Positions 24,485 through 33,894 of a DNA stretch of 64,000 nt are shown here, piece by piece. The stretch covers positions 124,001 through 188,000 of the forward strand of contig NZ_JANIDV010000004.1 of NCBI RefSeq assembly GCF_026385505.1, written 5' to 3'. The first letter of the stretch is position 1. Each line of letters opens with the position of its first letter. Position numbers and translations under genes: made by a program. The notes under the pieces are model-generated. The model had not been told where the DNA came from and did no database searches. It saw only the letters and a program-made list of their open reading frames with translations. Source of the stretch: Bombella dulcis (GTDB taxonomy: Bacteria; Pseudomonadota; Alphaproteobacteria; Acetobacterales; Acetobacteraceae).

Positions 24485-27400
24485 GAAGGTTCTCCTTCTG
24501 GAGTGGTCTGGTCACCCTTCGGCGCACCGCCATGGATCAGAGCAAAAACACAGGGAACGAACAGCAGCGTCGCCACCGTCGCCATCAGCAGCCCCCCGAT
24601 GACCGCCTTGCCCAGTGGGGCATTGGAGGAATTGCTGACGGACATGGGGATCATGCCGATCATCATGGCAAGAGCCGTCATCAGCACGGGGCGGATGCGT
24701 TCAAACCCGGCTTCGGATGCGGCGAGGACAGCATTGCCATGCTCCTCCAGACGCTCCCTTGCAAAGGCCACGATCAGCACGGCATTGGCCGTGGCTGTCC
24801 CCATGCACATGATGGCTCCCGTCAGGGCCGGGACGGACAGGGTCGTATGGGTCAGGAACAGGCTCCATGAAATCCCGCCCAGGGCGGCAGGCAGGGCCAT
24901 GACGATGACGAACGGGTCCAGCCATGACTGGAAATTCACGACGATGATCAGATAGACCAGCACGATGGACAGCAGCAGCCCGCCAATCAGCTGGATATAG
25001 GCATTGTTCATCGTCACGACCTGCCCCCGCATCACCATGCTGGAGCCATGAGGCAGTGCGGGCCTGGCTTTGTCCACCTCCCGCCCGACGGCACGGGACA
25101 GGGCACCAAGGTCGGTCCCCTCCGCCGCCACGTAAATGTCGAAAACCGGCATGATGTTGTAATGGGAGACCTCCGCAGGTGTGCCCGTCTGCACGATATG
25201 GCTGACACCTCCCAGAATCTGCATGGTCCCGTTCTGGGGATTTCCGTCTCCCTTGTCGAGCGGCATCTTCTCCAGATCATTGAGAGTCTGGAGATAGGTG
25301 GCAGGAGCCTGAACGTCGATCAGCTGGGATGTTCCCTGCGGGTTGAGATAGTAGGTCTGACCGACCTGGGAACTCCCCGAGAGGGTCGTCAGGACGTTAT
25401 AGGCGATGTCTTTTTCGGTAATGCCCGTCCCCATAGCGAAGCTGCGATGGGCATTGATGAGCAGGGTCGGCTGCGTCATGGGCTGCTGGACGCTGACATC
25501 CACGGCACCGGGAATCTTCCGCAGACGCTGCGCCAGATGGACGGCAAAATCATAATTGTGCTGGAGATCACGCCCGACAATCTGCACGTCAATGGGGGAC
25601 GGCAGGCCGAAATTGAGAATCTTGGCCGTCAGGTCACCCGGCTGGAAAGTGAAACCGATCCCCGGAAATGCCGTGCTGAGGGATTTCCGCAGCTTCCTGC
25701 GATAATCAGGGATCGGGCTTTCATCATCCTCCAGCTGGATGGTGACATCACAGTCCTGCGCCCCCGTCGTGGGCGAGGGCACCATCGCCTGATTCATCTG
25801 GCTCATCGGCAGGCCGCAGTTATTGACGATCAGCTTCACCTGACCGGGCAGGGTCTCCCGGATTTTCTTCTCGATCAGCCCGCTGAGCTTTGCACTTTCT
25901 TCAATACGGGTACCGACAGGTGCCCGGAAATGCATCTGCATCGTGCCGGACTTGATCTCCGAAAAGAAATCCTGCCCGACAAAGAAAAGAAGAAGAAGTG
26001 ACGCCAGAGCACCCGACAGGAACAGGACGATGAATTTCGTCCGTATGGCCAGAACGGCCAGCAGGACATCATGATAGCCCTGCCGGAACCGCTCGAAATA
26101 TGTCTCAAATGTTTCCTGGAACCTGCCGAAGACCCCTTTCTTCCGGCTGGCATGGTCGGGATGACGCTGCTTTTCCACCTGTGCTGCCAGCAGCCAGTTT
26201 GCCATTGTCGGCACGAGCGTTCTGGACAGGACAAAGGAAGCGATCATCGCAAAGATGATCGCTTCGGCCATCGGCATGAACAGCCAGCCCGCAACACCCG
26301 TCAGCTCGAAAAGAGGGAACCAGACGATACAGATGCAGGTGGTCGAAACGAAGGTCGGAATGACAATCTGGTTGGCCGCATCAATGATGGCATGTTCGAG
26401 TTCCTTGCCCATATGAAGGTGAGCGTCGATATTCTCGATCATCACCGTGGCATCATCCACGAGAATACCGACCGCCAGAGCCAGCCCGCCCAGCGTCATC
26501 ACGTTGATGGACTGCCCCGCCAGACTGAGGCCGATCAGGGCTGAAAGCATGGCCAGCGGAATGGACACCGCCACGATCACGGTGGAACGCCACGACCCCA
26601 GAAAGAGCAGGACGGTCAGGCTGGTCAGGATGGCGGCAGTAATCATTTCCCGCACCACGTCGACCACAGATTCCTTCACGAAGCTGGAGGCATCCGTCAG
26701 GACGTCCATGCTCGTGCCGGGGGGAAGCGTCTTCTTGATGTCCGGCAGCAGCTTCTTGATTCCGCTCACCACATCCAGCGTCGAGGCATTGCCGCTCTTC
26801 AGAATGACGATCATCACGGCCTGCTTGCCCCGCACCAGCACGGCATTGGTCTGCGGCGGGCCACCCTTGTGCACCCACGCCACATCCCGCAGATAAATGA
26901 CGGAATTGCCCACCTGCTTGATGGGCATGCGGTTGAAGGCCGCAATATCCATGGGGGCCGAATTGGTCCTCACCATGAAATCCATGGCCCCGACCTTCTG
27001 GTCACCGGCCGGCAACACGATGTTCTGCTTGTTCAGGGCCGTGGCGACATCAACGGCGGAAAGCCGGTGCGCCAGCAGCTTCACCGGGTCGATATCCACC
27101 ATGATGTCCGCCGCCACGCCACCATAAGGGTTGGGAATGGCCGTCCCCGCCACGGAGACCAGCTCCGGCCGGATGAGGTTGGAAGCCATGTTGTAGACTT
27201 CCGAGGCGGACATGTTGGGATTGTTGACCTGGAGGGTCAGGACCGGGACAGACGAGGCATCCAGTGCCAGAATGAGCGGTGGCGTGGCCCCGGTGGGAAG
27301 CTGCTTGATGACGGTCTGGGAGACGGAGGTGATCTGCGTCTGGGCCACGCTGGCATCCGTTCCGGGCTGGAAGAAGACCTTGACGATCCCCCGCCCGTAA

Positions 27401-27660
27401 TAGGAGCTGCTTTCAATATGTTCGATGTTGTTGACGGTCGCCGTCAGGGTCCGCTCATAATAATAGACGATACGGCCTGAGACTTCCTCCGGCATCAGCC
27501 CCGTATAGGACCAGACGACCGCCACGGTCGGAATCTTGATGTTGGGGAACACGTCCGTCGGCGTTCCCAGAATGGCCCTCACCCCGAAAATGAGGATCAT
27601 GATGGACATGACAACGAACGTGTAGGGCCGCCGCAGGGCCGTCAGGACAATGGCATTCAT
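24481..27660 (-). CDS. RND efflux permease (HAE-type)
   Basis: A 1059-residue inner-membrane proton-driven exporter with the duplicated RND plan: TM1 near the N terminus (YTFVVMSIMILIFGV), a large periplasmic loop, a TM2-TM6 block and the second half from about residue 540. The TM4 motif LALAVGILVDDATVMIENI keeps the paired aspartates of proton relay seen in drug exporters, not the metal-exporter variant. It is the first gene of permease-adaptor-channel, downstream of a two-component system. Candidate substrates are drugs, bile-like compounds or organic acids; none is proven. Confidence 0.9.
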   Translation of the reverse strand: MNAIVLTALRRPYTFVVMSIMILIFGVRAILGTPTDVFPNIKIPTVAVVWSYTGLMPEEVSGRIVYYYERTLTATVNNIEHIESSSYYGRGIVKVFFQPGTDASVAQTQITSVSQTVIKQLPTGATPPLILALDASSVPVLTLQVNNPNMSASEVYNMASNLIRPELVSVAGTAIPNPYGGVAADIMVDIDPVKLLAHRLSAVDVATALNKQNIVLPAGDQKVGAMDFMVRTNSAPMDIAAFNRMPIKQVGNSVIYLRDVAWVHKGGPPQTNAVLVRGKQAVMIVILKSGNASTLDVVSGIKKLLPDIKKTLPPGTSMDVLTDASSFVKESVVDVVREMITAAILTSLTVLLFLGSWRSTVIVAVSIPLAMLSALIGLSLAGQSINVMTLGGLALAVGILVDDATVMIENIDAHLHMGKELEHAIIDAANQIVIPTFVSTTCICIVWFPLFELTGVAGWLFMPMAEAIIFAMIASFVLSRTLVPTMANWLLAAQVEKQRHPDHASRKKGVFGRFQETFETYFERFRQGYHDVLLAVLAIRTKFIVLFLSGALASLLLLFFVGQDFFSEIKSGTMQMHFRAPVGTRIEESAKLSGLIEKKIRETLPGQVKLIVNNCGLPMSQMNQAMVPSPTTGAQDCDVTIQLEDDESPIPDYRRKLRKSLSTAFPGIGFTFQPGDLTAKILNFGLPSPIDVQIVGRDLQHNYDFAVHLAQRLRKIPGAVDVSVQQPMTQPTLLINAHRSFAMGTGITEKDIAYNVLTTLSGSSQVGQTYYLNPQGTSQLIDVQAPATYLQTLNDLEKMPLDKGDGNPQNGTMQILGGVSHIVQTGTPAEVSHYNIMPVFDIYVAAEGTDLGALSRAVGREVDKARPALPHGSSMVMRGQVVTMNNAYIQLIGGLLLSIVLVYLIIVVNFQSWLDPFVIVMALPAALGGISWSLFLTHTTLSVPALTGAIMCMGTATANAVLIVAFARERLEEHGNAVLAASEAGFERIRPVLMTALAMMIGMIPMSVSNSSNAPLGKAVIGGLLMATVATLLFVPCVFALIHGGAPKGDQTTPEGEPS

Positions 27661-27853
27661 GACGTCAGGCCACGCCCATCAGACCGGTATCCTCCCGACA
27701 GGACGGGTCCACCCCCATCCCCCAGTCCTGCGTGATGGGGTCTCGTCTCTGTCACAATGCCGCTGAGCAATCTGCCTCTCCACCTGGTCGGGCATGAGCC
27801 TGTCCGTCTCATGCCTCATGTCCGGATGGGGATTATACCGACACGGCCCGAAG

Positions 27854-27877
27854 AAAAAACGCTTTTCATCTGAAAAG
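27854..27877 (-). terminator. Weak terminator between the histidine kinase and the pump genes
   Basis: A 7-bp A/T-rich stem (CTTTTCA and TGAAAAG) followed on the minus strand by CG and six T residues lies 58 nt past the kinase stop. The rest of the 274-nt spacer 27661-27934 shows no gene and must hold any separate promoter of the pump operon. Confidence 0.45.
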
Positions 27878-27934
27878 ATTTTTAAGAAGCACGGTTTCGC
27901 TACGCACGTTTTACTTTGCGCCACCCTCCCGGCC

Positions 27935-29389
27935 TCAGGAGCCGCTGTAACTTTCTTTCAGGGATGGAAAGATCAGGCGGAATACCGTCCCGCTCTTTAC
28001 CTCGCCTTCACAGTTTTCTTCAATCACGAGGCGGGCCTCATGCAGCCGGACAATGGCCGCCACGAGGCTCAGTCCCAGACCGCTGCCCGGAATGTGACGG
28101 CTCTTGTCCGCCCGGTAAAAGCGGCTCATCACGGCCTTGCGCTCTTCCACCGCAATGCCGACCCCCGTATCCCGCACCTCGAACCACGGTTCATCCAGCT
28201 CGTTGCAGCCCGCCCGCAAGGTCACGGAGCCGCCTTCTTCCGTGAATTTCAGGGCATTATCCAGCAGGTTGGCCAGCACTTCATTCAGAAGGTCCGCATC
28301 ACCCCACAGTTCCACAGGCCCCTCATGCGGCACGACGGAAAGGATCAGCCCCTGTGTCTCCGCATTCGGCTCATAGAGGTCCGCCATGTCGGCAATCAGC
28401 GGCATGATGTCCATGCGCCTGAACCCCGCCCGCCTCTGACCGTTCTCAATCTCGCCAATCCGCAGCAGGGCCGTGATGACGGAAAAGCACTGCTCAAGGT
28501 CCCTCCGGCACAGATTCATGGCCCGCTCGAACCGTTCACCTTCTTCCGGGGGAGCTGCCAGCGTCCGGGCGAGACCACTGACCCGGTCCAGCCGTGCCTG
28601 GACACGGGCCAGAGGCGTGCGGAGATCATGCGCAATGTCATTGCCCACATCCCGCATCTCGCCCATCAGCTGTTCCAGCCTGTCCAGCATCCGGTTGACC
28701 GACCCGGCCAGACGGTCAAGATCATCATACCCACGCCCGACAGGCAGACGCTCCCGCATCTGCCCCTTGACGATCTGCTCGATGGAATGATGCATCTTGC
28801 TGATGCGTCCCAGTGCCCGACGGCTGAGGATCATCCCGGCCGTCAGGGCAAACAGCACGACCGGCACCATGGAAAACAGGGCGCACTGCCGGGCAACACG
28901 CCGCAGCTCGTCCACCATGTGGCGGGACCGCCCCAGTACCAGAAGCCGGGTCTTGCCCGGCTGCATCCCCGGCACTTCCACCACCAGAAACCGCATGATC
29001 GTCACGGAATGATCCGGCAGGACAAAAGACAGGTTCTGCGTGGACTGGCTGGGCACCAGTCCGGCCGGCCAGGCCGTCATGTCTCCAGCTATGGGATGAT
29101 GGTCCCTGTCAAACAGGGCTGCGGCATTCAGGAAAATGCGCAGCTCGCTCGTACTGCGTTCCTTCAGCCGGACTTCCAGATCGCCCGGAGCTTCCTGCAT
29201 GAGAACGGACGCCGACCGGCGCAGCAGATCATTCGTGCGGAGCTGCTCATAGGCACTGATCTGCCCATAGAGGAGGACCAGCTCCAACAGCATCCCCAGC
29301 ACCACGACACAGACCAGCCCCAGCGTCAGCCGGAATGCCGCCGTGCGGAACAGGTCACTCCGGGACACGCAGGCAGAACCCGGCACCAC
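27935..29389 (-). CDS. Sensor histidine kinase
   Basis: A 484-residue inner-membrane kinase. A first membrane segment (LTLGLVCVVVLGMLLELVLLY, about 22-42), a periplasmic sensor of about 120 residues, a second membrane segment (CALFSMVPVVLFALTAGMIL), a HAMP linker, the phospho-acceptor box DIAHDLRTPLARVQ and ATPase boxes (N of NLLDNALKF, DTGVGIA, GSGLGLSL) are present. It overlaps the regulator gene by 35 nt from a GTG start; a GTG seven codons later is an alternative. It probably controls the adjacent RND pump. Confidence 0.9.
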   Translation of the reverse strand: MVPGSACVSRSDLFRTAAFRLTLGLVCVVVLGMLLELVLLYGQISAYEQLRTNDLLRRSASVLMQEAPGDLEVRLKERSTSELRIFLNAAALFDRDHHPIAGDMTAWPAGLVPSQSTQNLSFVLPDHSVTIMRFLVVEVPGMQPGKTRLLVLGRSRHMVDELRRVARQCALFSMVPVVLFALTAGMILSRRALGRISKMHHSIEQIVKGQMRERLPVGRGYDDLDRLAGSVNRMLDRLEQLMGEMRDVGNDIAHDLRTPLARVQARLDRVSGLARTLAAPPEEGERFERAMNLCRRDLEQCFSVITALLRIGEIENGQRRAGFRRMDIMPLIADMADLYEPNAETQGLILSVVPHEGPVELWGDADLLNEVLANLLDNALKFTEEGGSVTLRAGCNELDEPWFEVRDTGVGIAVEERKAVMSRFYRADKSRHIPGSGLGLSLVAAIVRLHEARLVIEENCEGEVKSGTVFRLIFPSLKESYSGS

Positions 29390-30113
29390 GGATGCTGTGA
29401 ATCAGGGGCGTTTCCCCATCCCTGTCCACCTTGCGGCGCAGCTTGCCGATATGCACATCCACCAGATTGGTGCGGGGCACGAACCGGTAATTCCAGACAT
29501 CTTCCAGCAGCATGGTACGGGTCAGCACCGTATTGGGACGGCGGACCATATATTCCAGCAGACGGAACTCCCGTGGCAGAAGGTCAATCTCCCGTCCGTC
29601 ACGCCGCACCCGCCGTTCCAGCAGGTCCATTTCCAGAGGCCCCAGTTTCAGCATGGAGGTCCGGCCATAGATGGGGCGGCGCAGCAGGGCCTCCAGACGG
29701 GCGGCCAGTTCCTCCATGACGAAAGGCTTGGTCAGGTAATCATCACCCCCCGCCTTCAGGCCACTAATCCGATCATCCACCGCCGAAAGGGCGGACAGCA
29801 CCAGAACCGGCACCGTCATGCCCTGCTCGCGCAGGGTCTCCAGTACGCTCAGCCCGTCCATTCCCGGCAGCATACGGTCCATCACCAGCAGGGCATACTC
29901 CCCCGTACGGGCCATCTCCAGCCCTTCCGTTCCTGTTGCTGCACGTGAAACCTCATAGCCCCGCCCGCACAGATCACCCACGATCTCTTCAGCAAGGCTG
30001 TCATCATCCTCAACCAGCAGGAGCTTCACGGGGCCCTGTTCTTCACTCTCTGTCAGGGCGTCACTGGGCCAGGGCTGCCGCTCCGTTTTCTTGATCTTCT
30101 TTTCTGCCGCCAT
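29355..30113 (-). CDS. OmpR-family response regulator
   Basis: A 252-residue regulator. The receiver domain starts near residue 29 (VKLLLVEDDDSLAEEI), with the phospho-acceptor Asp in LLVMDRMLPGMDG and the switch Lys in GGDDYLTKPF. A winged-helix trans_reg_C domain follows from about residue 155, with LLPREFRLLEYMVRRPNTVL and DVHIGKLRRKVD. The Lys/Glu-rich first 28 residues are unusual and may reflect a start further in. It is the first gene of the TCS-pump cluster. Confidence 0.92.
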   Translation of the reverse strand: MAAEKKIKKTERQPWPSDALTESEEQGPVKLLLVEDDDSLAEEIVGDLCGRGYEVSRAATGTEGLEMARTGEYALLVMDRMLPGMDGLSVLETLREQGMTVPVLVLSALSAVDDRISGLKAGGDDYLTKPFVMEELAARLEALLRRPIYGRTSMLKLGPLEMDLLERRVRRDGREIDLLPREFRLLEYMVRRPNTVLTRTMLLEDVWNYRFVPRTNLVDVHIGKLRRKVDRDGETPLIHSIRGAGFCLRVPE

Positions 30114-30155
30114 CTCATAGCCTCTCTTCCGGCGGACATATTACCACGCCCGCCA

Positions 30156-31346
30156 TCACGCACCAGCCCGCTCTGCCGCCGCCTGTCCTGCCGCCACACC
30201 GCTGGCCCAGGCCCATTGGAAGTTATAGCCCCCCAACCAGCCCGTCACGTCCACGGCCTCACCAACAACATACAGGCCCGGCACCGTACGGGCTTCCATC
30301 GTCCGGGAGGACAGGTCTCTCGTATCCACGCCGCCCCGCATGACTTCCGCCTTGGGGTAACCTTCCGTCCCGGTCGGCTTCAGCACCCAGTCACTGACCT
30401 GCGCCGCCAGAGCGCGCACGGCCTTTGCAGGCTGCTCGGCCAGCGGGCGATCATCCAGCTTTCCTGCCACCAGCACCTTCACCAGTCGGGCAGGCAGGGC
30501 GTCCAGCAGAGCCGGGGCATGTGCCCTGGGCCGCTGCTCACAGATGGTCCGCATGTCCTCATGAACATCCCGGCCCGGTGCCAGATTCAGGCGCAGGGCC
30601 TCCCTGCCTTCCCACCATGAGGATATCTGGAGGATGGCCGGACCGGACACGCCCCGATGGGTGAACACCATTCCCCCCGTAAAGACAGGTTTCTTCTGCC
30701 CCACCAGTGAAGCCGTGACCTGAAGGGACACACCGGCAAGCTCAGGCTGCGCATCCTCAATCCGGAAAGGCACAAGTGCCGGAGCCGGTGTCACGATCCG
30801 CAATCCGAACTGCCGGGCCATGCGCAGGGAAAAATCCGTTGCCCCCAGCCTGGGTATGGCCAGCCCGCCCGTGGCCAGGATGATGGAACGTGTCTGCACC
30901 GGCCCCCATGACGTGTCCAGCGTGAACACGTGACCGTCATGACTGATCCCACCCAATGAACAGCCGAGCTGGAACCGCACGCCCCCCGCCCGGCATTCCT
31001 CCTCCAGCATGGTGACGATCTGTCGGGCTGAGTCATCGCAGAAAAGCTGGCCCTCTTCTTTCTCATGCCAGCGGATGCGATGTTTTTCGACAAGAGAGAG
31101 AAAATCCTGTGGCCGGTACCGGGCAAGAGCAGACCGGCAGAAACGGGGATTTTCAGAACGGTAATGCGTCCAGTCAGCCTTCAGGTTGGTGAAATTGCAG
31201 CGTCCGCCACCTGAAATGAGTATCTTGCGCCCCGGCTGGTCCGCATGGTCCAGAAGAATGGTCCGTGTCCCCCACTGCCCCGCCGTGGCTGCCGCCATCA
31301 TGCCCGCAGCCCCGGCCCCCATGACGGCCACGTCCCATATCGTCAT
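30156..31346 (-). CDS. NAD(P)/FAD-dependent oxidoreductase, YhiN/HI0933 family
   Basis: A 396-residue flavoprotein of the HI0933 (BaiN-like) family. The Rossmann motif MGAGAAGMMAAATAG binds FAD, followed by the family marker KILISGGGRCNFTN. A second nucleotide motif, IILATGGLAIPRLGATDF, and the C-terminal GLYVVGEAVDVTGWLGGYN with QWAWASG complete it. Length is normal. The physiological reaction of most members is unknown. It is monocistronic, with a 42-nt gap to the regulator start. Confidence 0.92.
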   Translation of the reverse strand: MTIWDVAVMGAGAAGMMAAATAGQWGTRTILLDHADQPGRKILISGGGRCNFTNLKADWTHYRSENPRFCRSALARYRPQDFLSLVEKHRIRWHEKEEGQLFCDDSARQIVTMLEEECRAGGVRFQLGCSLGGISHDGHVFTLDTSWGPVQTRSIILATGGLAIPRLGATDFSLRMARQFGLRIVTPAPALVPFRIEDAQPELAGVSLQVTASLVGQKKPVFTGGMVFTHRGVSGPAILQISSWWEGREALRLNLAPGRDVHEDMRTICEQRPRAHAPALLDALPARLVKVLVAGKLDDRPLAEQPAKAVRALAAQVSDWVLKPTGTEGYPKAEVMRGGVDTRDLSSRTMEARTVPGLYVVGEAVDVTGWLGGYNFQWAWASGVAAGQAAAERAGA

Positions 31347-31372
31347 GCCTGCACTGGCTCCCTCATACCCGT

Positions 31373-32041
31373 TCAGAAATCAAGATCAGCGTAATGGGGC
31401 GGGGGTTTCACGCCACTGACACGGTCACTCAGGAGATCACGGAAACAGGGACGGGACTTGATGCGGGCATACCAGTCCCTCACGCAGGGCGCGCGACGCC
31501 AGTCAATGTCCCCCAGAAAATCCAGTGCCGAAAAATGGGCCGCTGCGGCAAAATCAGCCGCCGTCAGGACCGGCCCGCCAAGCCATGTCCGTGTTTCGGC
31601 CAGATAACCGATATAATCCAGATGGAAACGCAGATTCTTGTAACCGGCCTGAAGGATTTTCCCGTCAGGATGCCCCTGCCCGAACAGACGCTTCTCGACC
31701 TTTTCCCCCAGAAGATTGACCATGACCTCCTGTTGGAAGAGCCGCTCAAACCAGTCCATCAGACGGCGGACTTCCACACGTTCGGCCAGATTCCGCCCCA
31801 TGAGGGAGGTCTCCGGGTAGGCATCCTCCAGATATTCGGCAATCACCCGCCCCCCCGGCACGACCATGCCGTTGTCCTCCACCAGCACGGGAACCTCCCC
31901 GGCCGGGTTCAGCTCATGGAAACGCTCGTTCGGCTGCCACGTCTTTTCGATCATCAGCTCGAAAGGCAGCTTTTTCTCAGCCAGCATGAGCCGTACAAAA
32001 CGCGATTGCGGAGACAAGGGTAAGTGATGCAGTATACGCAT
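31373..32041 (-). CDS. Glutathione S-transferase family protein
   Basis: A 222-residue GST. The thioredoxin-like N-terminal domain (MRILHHLPLSPQSRFVRLML, then NPAGEVPVLV with the cis-Pro, and the glutathione-binding end GGRVIAEYLEDA) is followed by an all-helical C-terminal domain with TWLGGPVLTAADFAAAAH. The N-terminal catalytic Ser would be among SPQS. It lies 26 nt upstream of the flavoprotein start and divergent from minC. Substrate unknown. Confidence 0.9.
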   Translation of the reverse strand: MRILHHLPLSPQSRFVRLMLAEKKLPFELMIEKTWQPNERFHELNPAGEVPVLVEDNGMVVPGGRVIAEYLEDAYPETSLMGRNLAERVEVRRLMDWFERLFQQEVMVNLLGEKVEKRLFGQGHPDGKILQAGYKNLRFHLDYIGYLAETRTWLGGPVLTAADFAAAAHFSALDFLGDIDWRRAPCVRDWYARIKSRPCFRDLLSDRVSGVKPPPHYADLDF

Positions 32042-32123
32042 ATGTCTTTCCTACGGCACTTTTGCACTAGGGAACAAGCAGCATTCCAGCCCATCCAGGC
32101 ACAACCATGGTGACCTTAAATTC

Positions 32124-32897
32124 ATGTCCATTACCTCGTTAACTCCCCAGCCCCTACATCCCTCAGATGCCCCAACAATACGAGCCCCCAATACGAATAC
32201 CATGACCATTCGCGCTCGAGGCCGCTCCTTCCTTGCTCTTATCCTCTCTCCCGAACCACCCCTAAAGGACTGGTTGGCCAAACTAGATGAACATATAAAG
32301 CATGCCATTGACTTTTTTCATCAACAACCCATCATTCTGGATCTCAGCCTACTAAATGAAACAACCGAGGGCTTGGCCTCTTTCCAAGAGGAGTTGCGTC
32401 AGCGACACATCCATCTCATTGGCATCGAAGGCGGGAACAAACACTGGGAAGCTCTTGAAAAATGGGAATGGCCCCTCGAACTTCGTGGGGGGCGTCCACA
32501 GGGACCTATGAAAATACCGGAACACAATGGCCAAATACCTCCTTTACCCACCACCTCCCCCTTAACCGAATCACTCGTGATTGACCGTGTAGTAAGATCT
32601 GGCCAATCTATCCAACATTCTACTGGAGATGTTATTGTTCTAGGAGCCGTCTCATCTGGGGCTGAAGTAATTGCTGGAGGGTCTATCCATGTTTACGGGC
32701 CTCTACGTGGAAGGGCGATCGCCGGCATAAACGGGCATCCGCACGCACGCATCTATACTACAAGAATGGAGGCCGAACTTCTCGCCATTGATGGCTTTTA
32801 CATGGTTCCCGAAGAAATGCCTAACGGCCCAATTGGACAAGCAGCGCAAATCTTCTTAGATAAGAACCACGTTAAGATCGTCCCCATCAAAATATGA
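32124..32897 (+). CDS. minC: Septum site-determining protein MinC
   Basis: A 257-residue inhibitor of FtsZ polymerisation. The N-terminal domain covers about residues 27-110, after an unusual 26-residue Pro/Thr-rich leader; MTIRARGRS at 32202 is an alternative start. The C-terminal beta-helix domain from about residue 150 has VVRSGQSIQHSTGDVIVLGA, GAEVIAGGSIHVYGPLRGRA and GHPHARIYTTRMEAELLAI, all diagnostic for MinD and septum binding. Codons are more AT-rich than those of flanking genes. It is the first gene of minC-D-E. Confidence 0.95.
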   Translation: MSITSLTPQPLHPSDAPTIRAPNTNTMTIRARGRSFLALILSPEPPLKDWLAKLDEHIKHAIDFFHQQPIILDLSLLNETTEGLASFQEELRQRHIHLIGIEGGNKHWEALEKWEWPLELRGGRPQGPMKIPEHNGQIPPLPTTSPLTESLVIDRVVRSGQSIQHSTGDVIVLGAVSSGAEVIAGGSIHVYGPLRGRAIAGINGHPHARIYTTRMEAELLAIDGFYMVPEEMPNGPIGQAAQIFLDKNHVKIVPIKI

Positions 32898-32946
32898 CCA
32901 CCCTAAAACCTACTGGACGACATCAATCGACTTTTTCTTACTGGAT

Positions 32947-33063
32947 ATGCCTTATCAAACAATAAATACTCTTGTAAGATACGACGGACGGGGTTTCCTT
33001 TCCGAAGACCTCTATCGCCTATTACACCGTTATGACTCCAAGACCAATTTGGGCCGGCTTTAG
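32947..33063 (+). CDS. Small ORF of 38 codons between minC and minD
   Basis: An open frame from ATG 32947 to TAG, MPYQTINTLVRYDGRGFLSE and then 18 more residues, ending 15 nt before minD. A second short frame starts with an ATGA overlap on the minC stop (32894) and ends at 32965. The translation looks protein-like but no clear ribosome-binding site is visible. It may be a real small protein, a frameshifted remnant or chance; the 181-nt minC-minD gap is otherwise empty. Confidence 0.25.
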   Translation: MPYQTINTLVRYDGRGFLSEDLYRLLHRYDSKTNLGRL

Positions 33064-33078
33064 GAAAGCTACAATTTC

Positions 33079-33894
33079 ATGTCAAGAATCGTTGTTGTTA
33101 CATCTGGTAAAGGGGGCGTTGGTAAAACCACGACGACGGCTGCCCTTGGTGCTGCCCTAGCACAAAATGGACAAAATGTGGTTGTCGTAGATTTTGATGT
33201 CGGGTTACGTAATCTTGACCTCATCATGGGCGTTGAACGTCGTGTCGTCTTTGATCTGATTAACGTCATCCAAGAGGAGGCGGCACTCCATCAAGCTTTA
33301 ATCCGTGATAAACGCTGTGACACCCTATCCATCTTGCCCGCTTCCCAGACACGCGACAAGGATGCATTAACCGACGATGGAGTAACCCGAGTAATGAATG
33401 AGCTCCGGGAACGCTTCGACTGGATACTCTGCGACAGTCCCGCGGGAATCGAGCGCGGAGCACGTTTAGCTATGCATCACGCTGACCATGCAGTCATCGT
33501 CACCAATCCTGAAATTAGTTCTGTTCGTGACTCCGATCGCATCATTGGCATGCTCGACAGCCAAACTGCCCATGCTCAAAAAGGTGAAACCGTTGAAAAG
33601 CATTTACTCCTAACACGCTATGATCCTTATCGCGCCTCCCGGGGAGAAATGTTAAGTATCGAAGATGTAGTAAGTATTCTTTCTCTACCGTTGCTCGGAG
33701 TAATTCCTGAGAGTGAGGATGTTCTAAAAGCGTCTAACGTAGGAGCTCCTGTAACTTTTGCTTCTCCAGAAAGTGGTCCAGCCATTGCTTATTTCGAGGC
33801 TGTTAACCGCCTGAGGGGTGAAAATATCCCTATCAGCATCCCAACCGAAAAACGTGGCTTGTTGAGCCGCATCTTTAAAAAGAGGGGCTCATGA
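33079..33894 (+). CDS. minD: Septum site-determining ATPase MinD
   Basis: A 271-residue membrane-associated ParA-like ATPase. The deviant Walker A motif SGKGGVGKTTTTAALGAAL carries the signature lysine, VVVDFDVGLRNLDLIMGVE is the A' box, and DWILCDSPAGIERGA is the Walker B region. The last residues (KRGLLSRIFKKRGS) form the amphipathic membrane-targeting helix. It overlaps minE by 4 nt (ATGA). Codon use matches minC and minE and differs from the GC-rich flanks. Confidence 0.97.
   Translation: MSRIVVVTSGKGGVGKTTTTAALGAALAQNGQNVVVVDFDVGLRNLDLIMGVERRVVFDLINVIQEEAALHQALIRDKRCDTLSILPASQTRDKDALTDDGVTRVMNELRERFDWILCDSPAGIERGARLAMHHADHAVIVTNPEISSVRDSDRIIGMLDSQTAHAQKGETVEKHLLLTRYDPYRASRGEMLSIEDVVSILSLPLLGVIPESEDVLKASNVGAPVTFASPESGPAIAYFEAVNRLRGENIPISIPTEKRGLLSRIFKKRGS

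Noticed and set aside
27794-29719. 641-codon plus-strand frame opposite the histidine kinase
   Set aside because: The kinase has all catalytic boxes; the opposite frame is Pro/His/Arg/Gln-rich noise.
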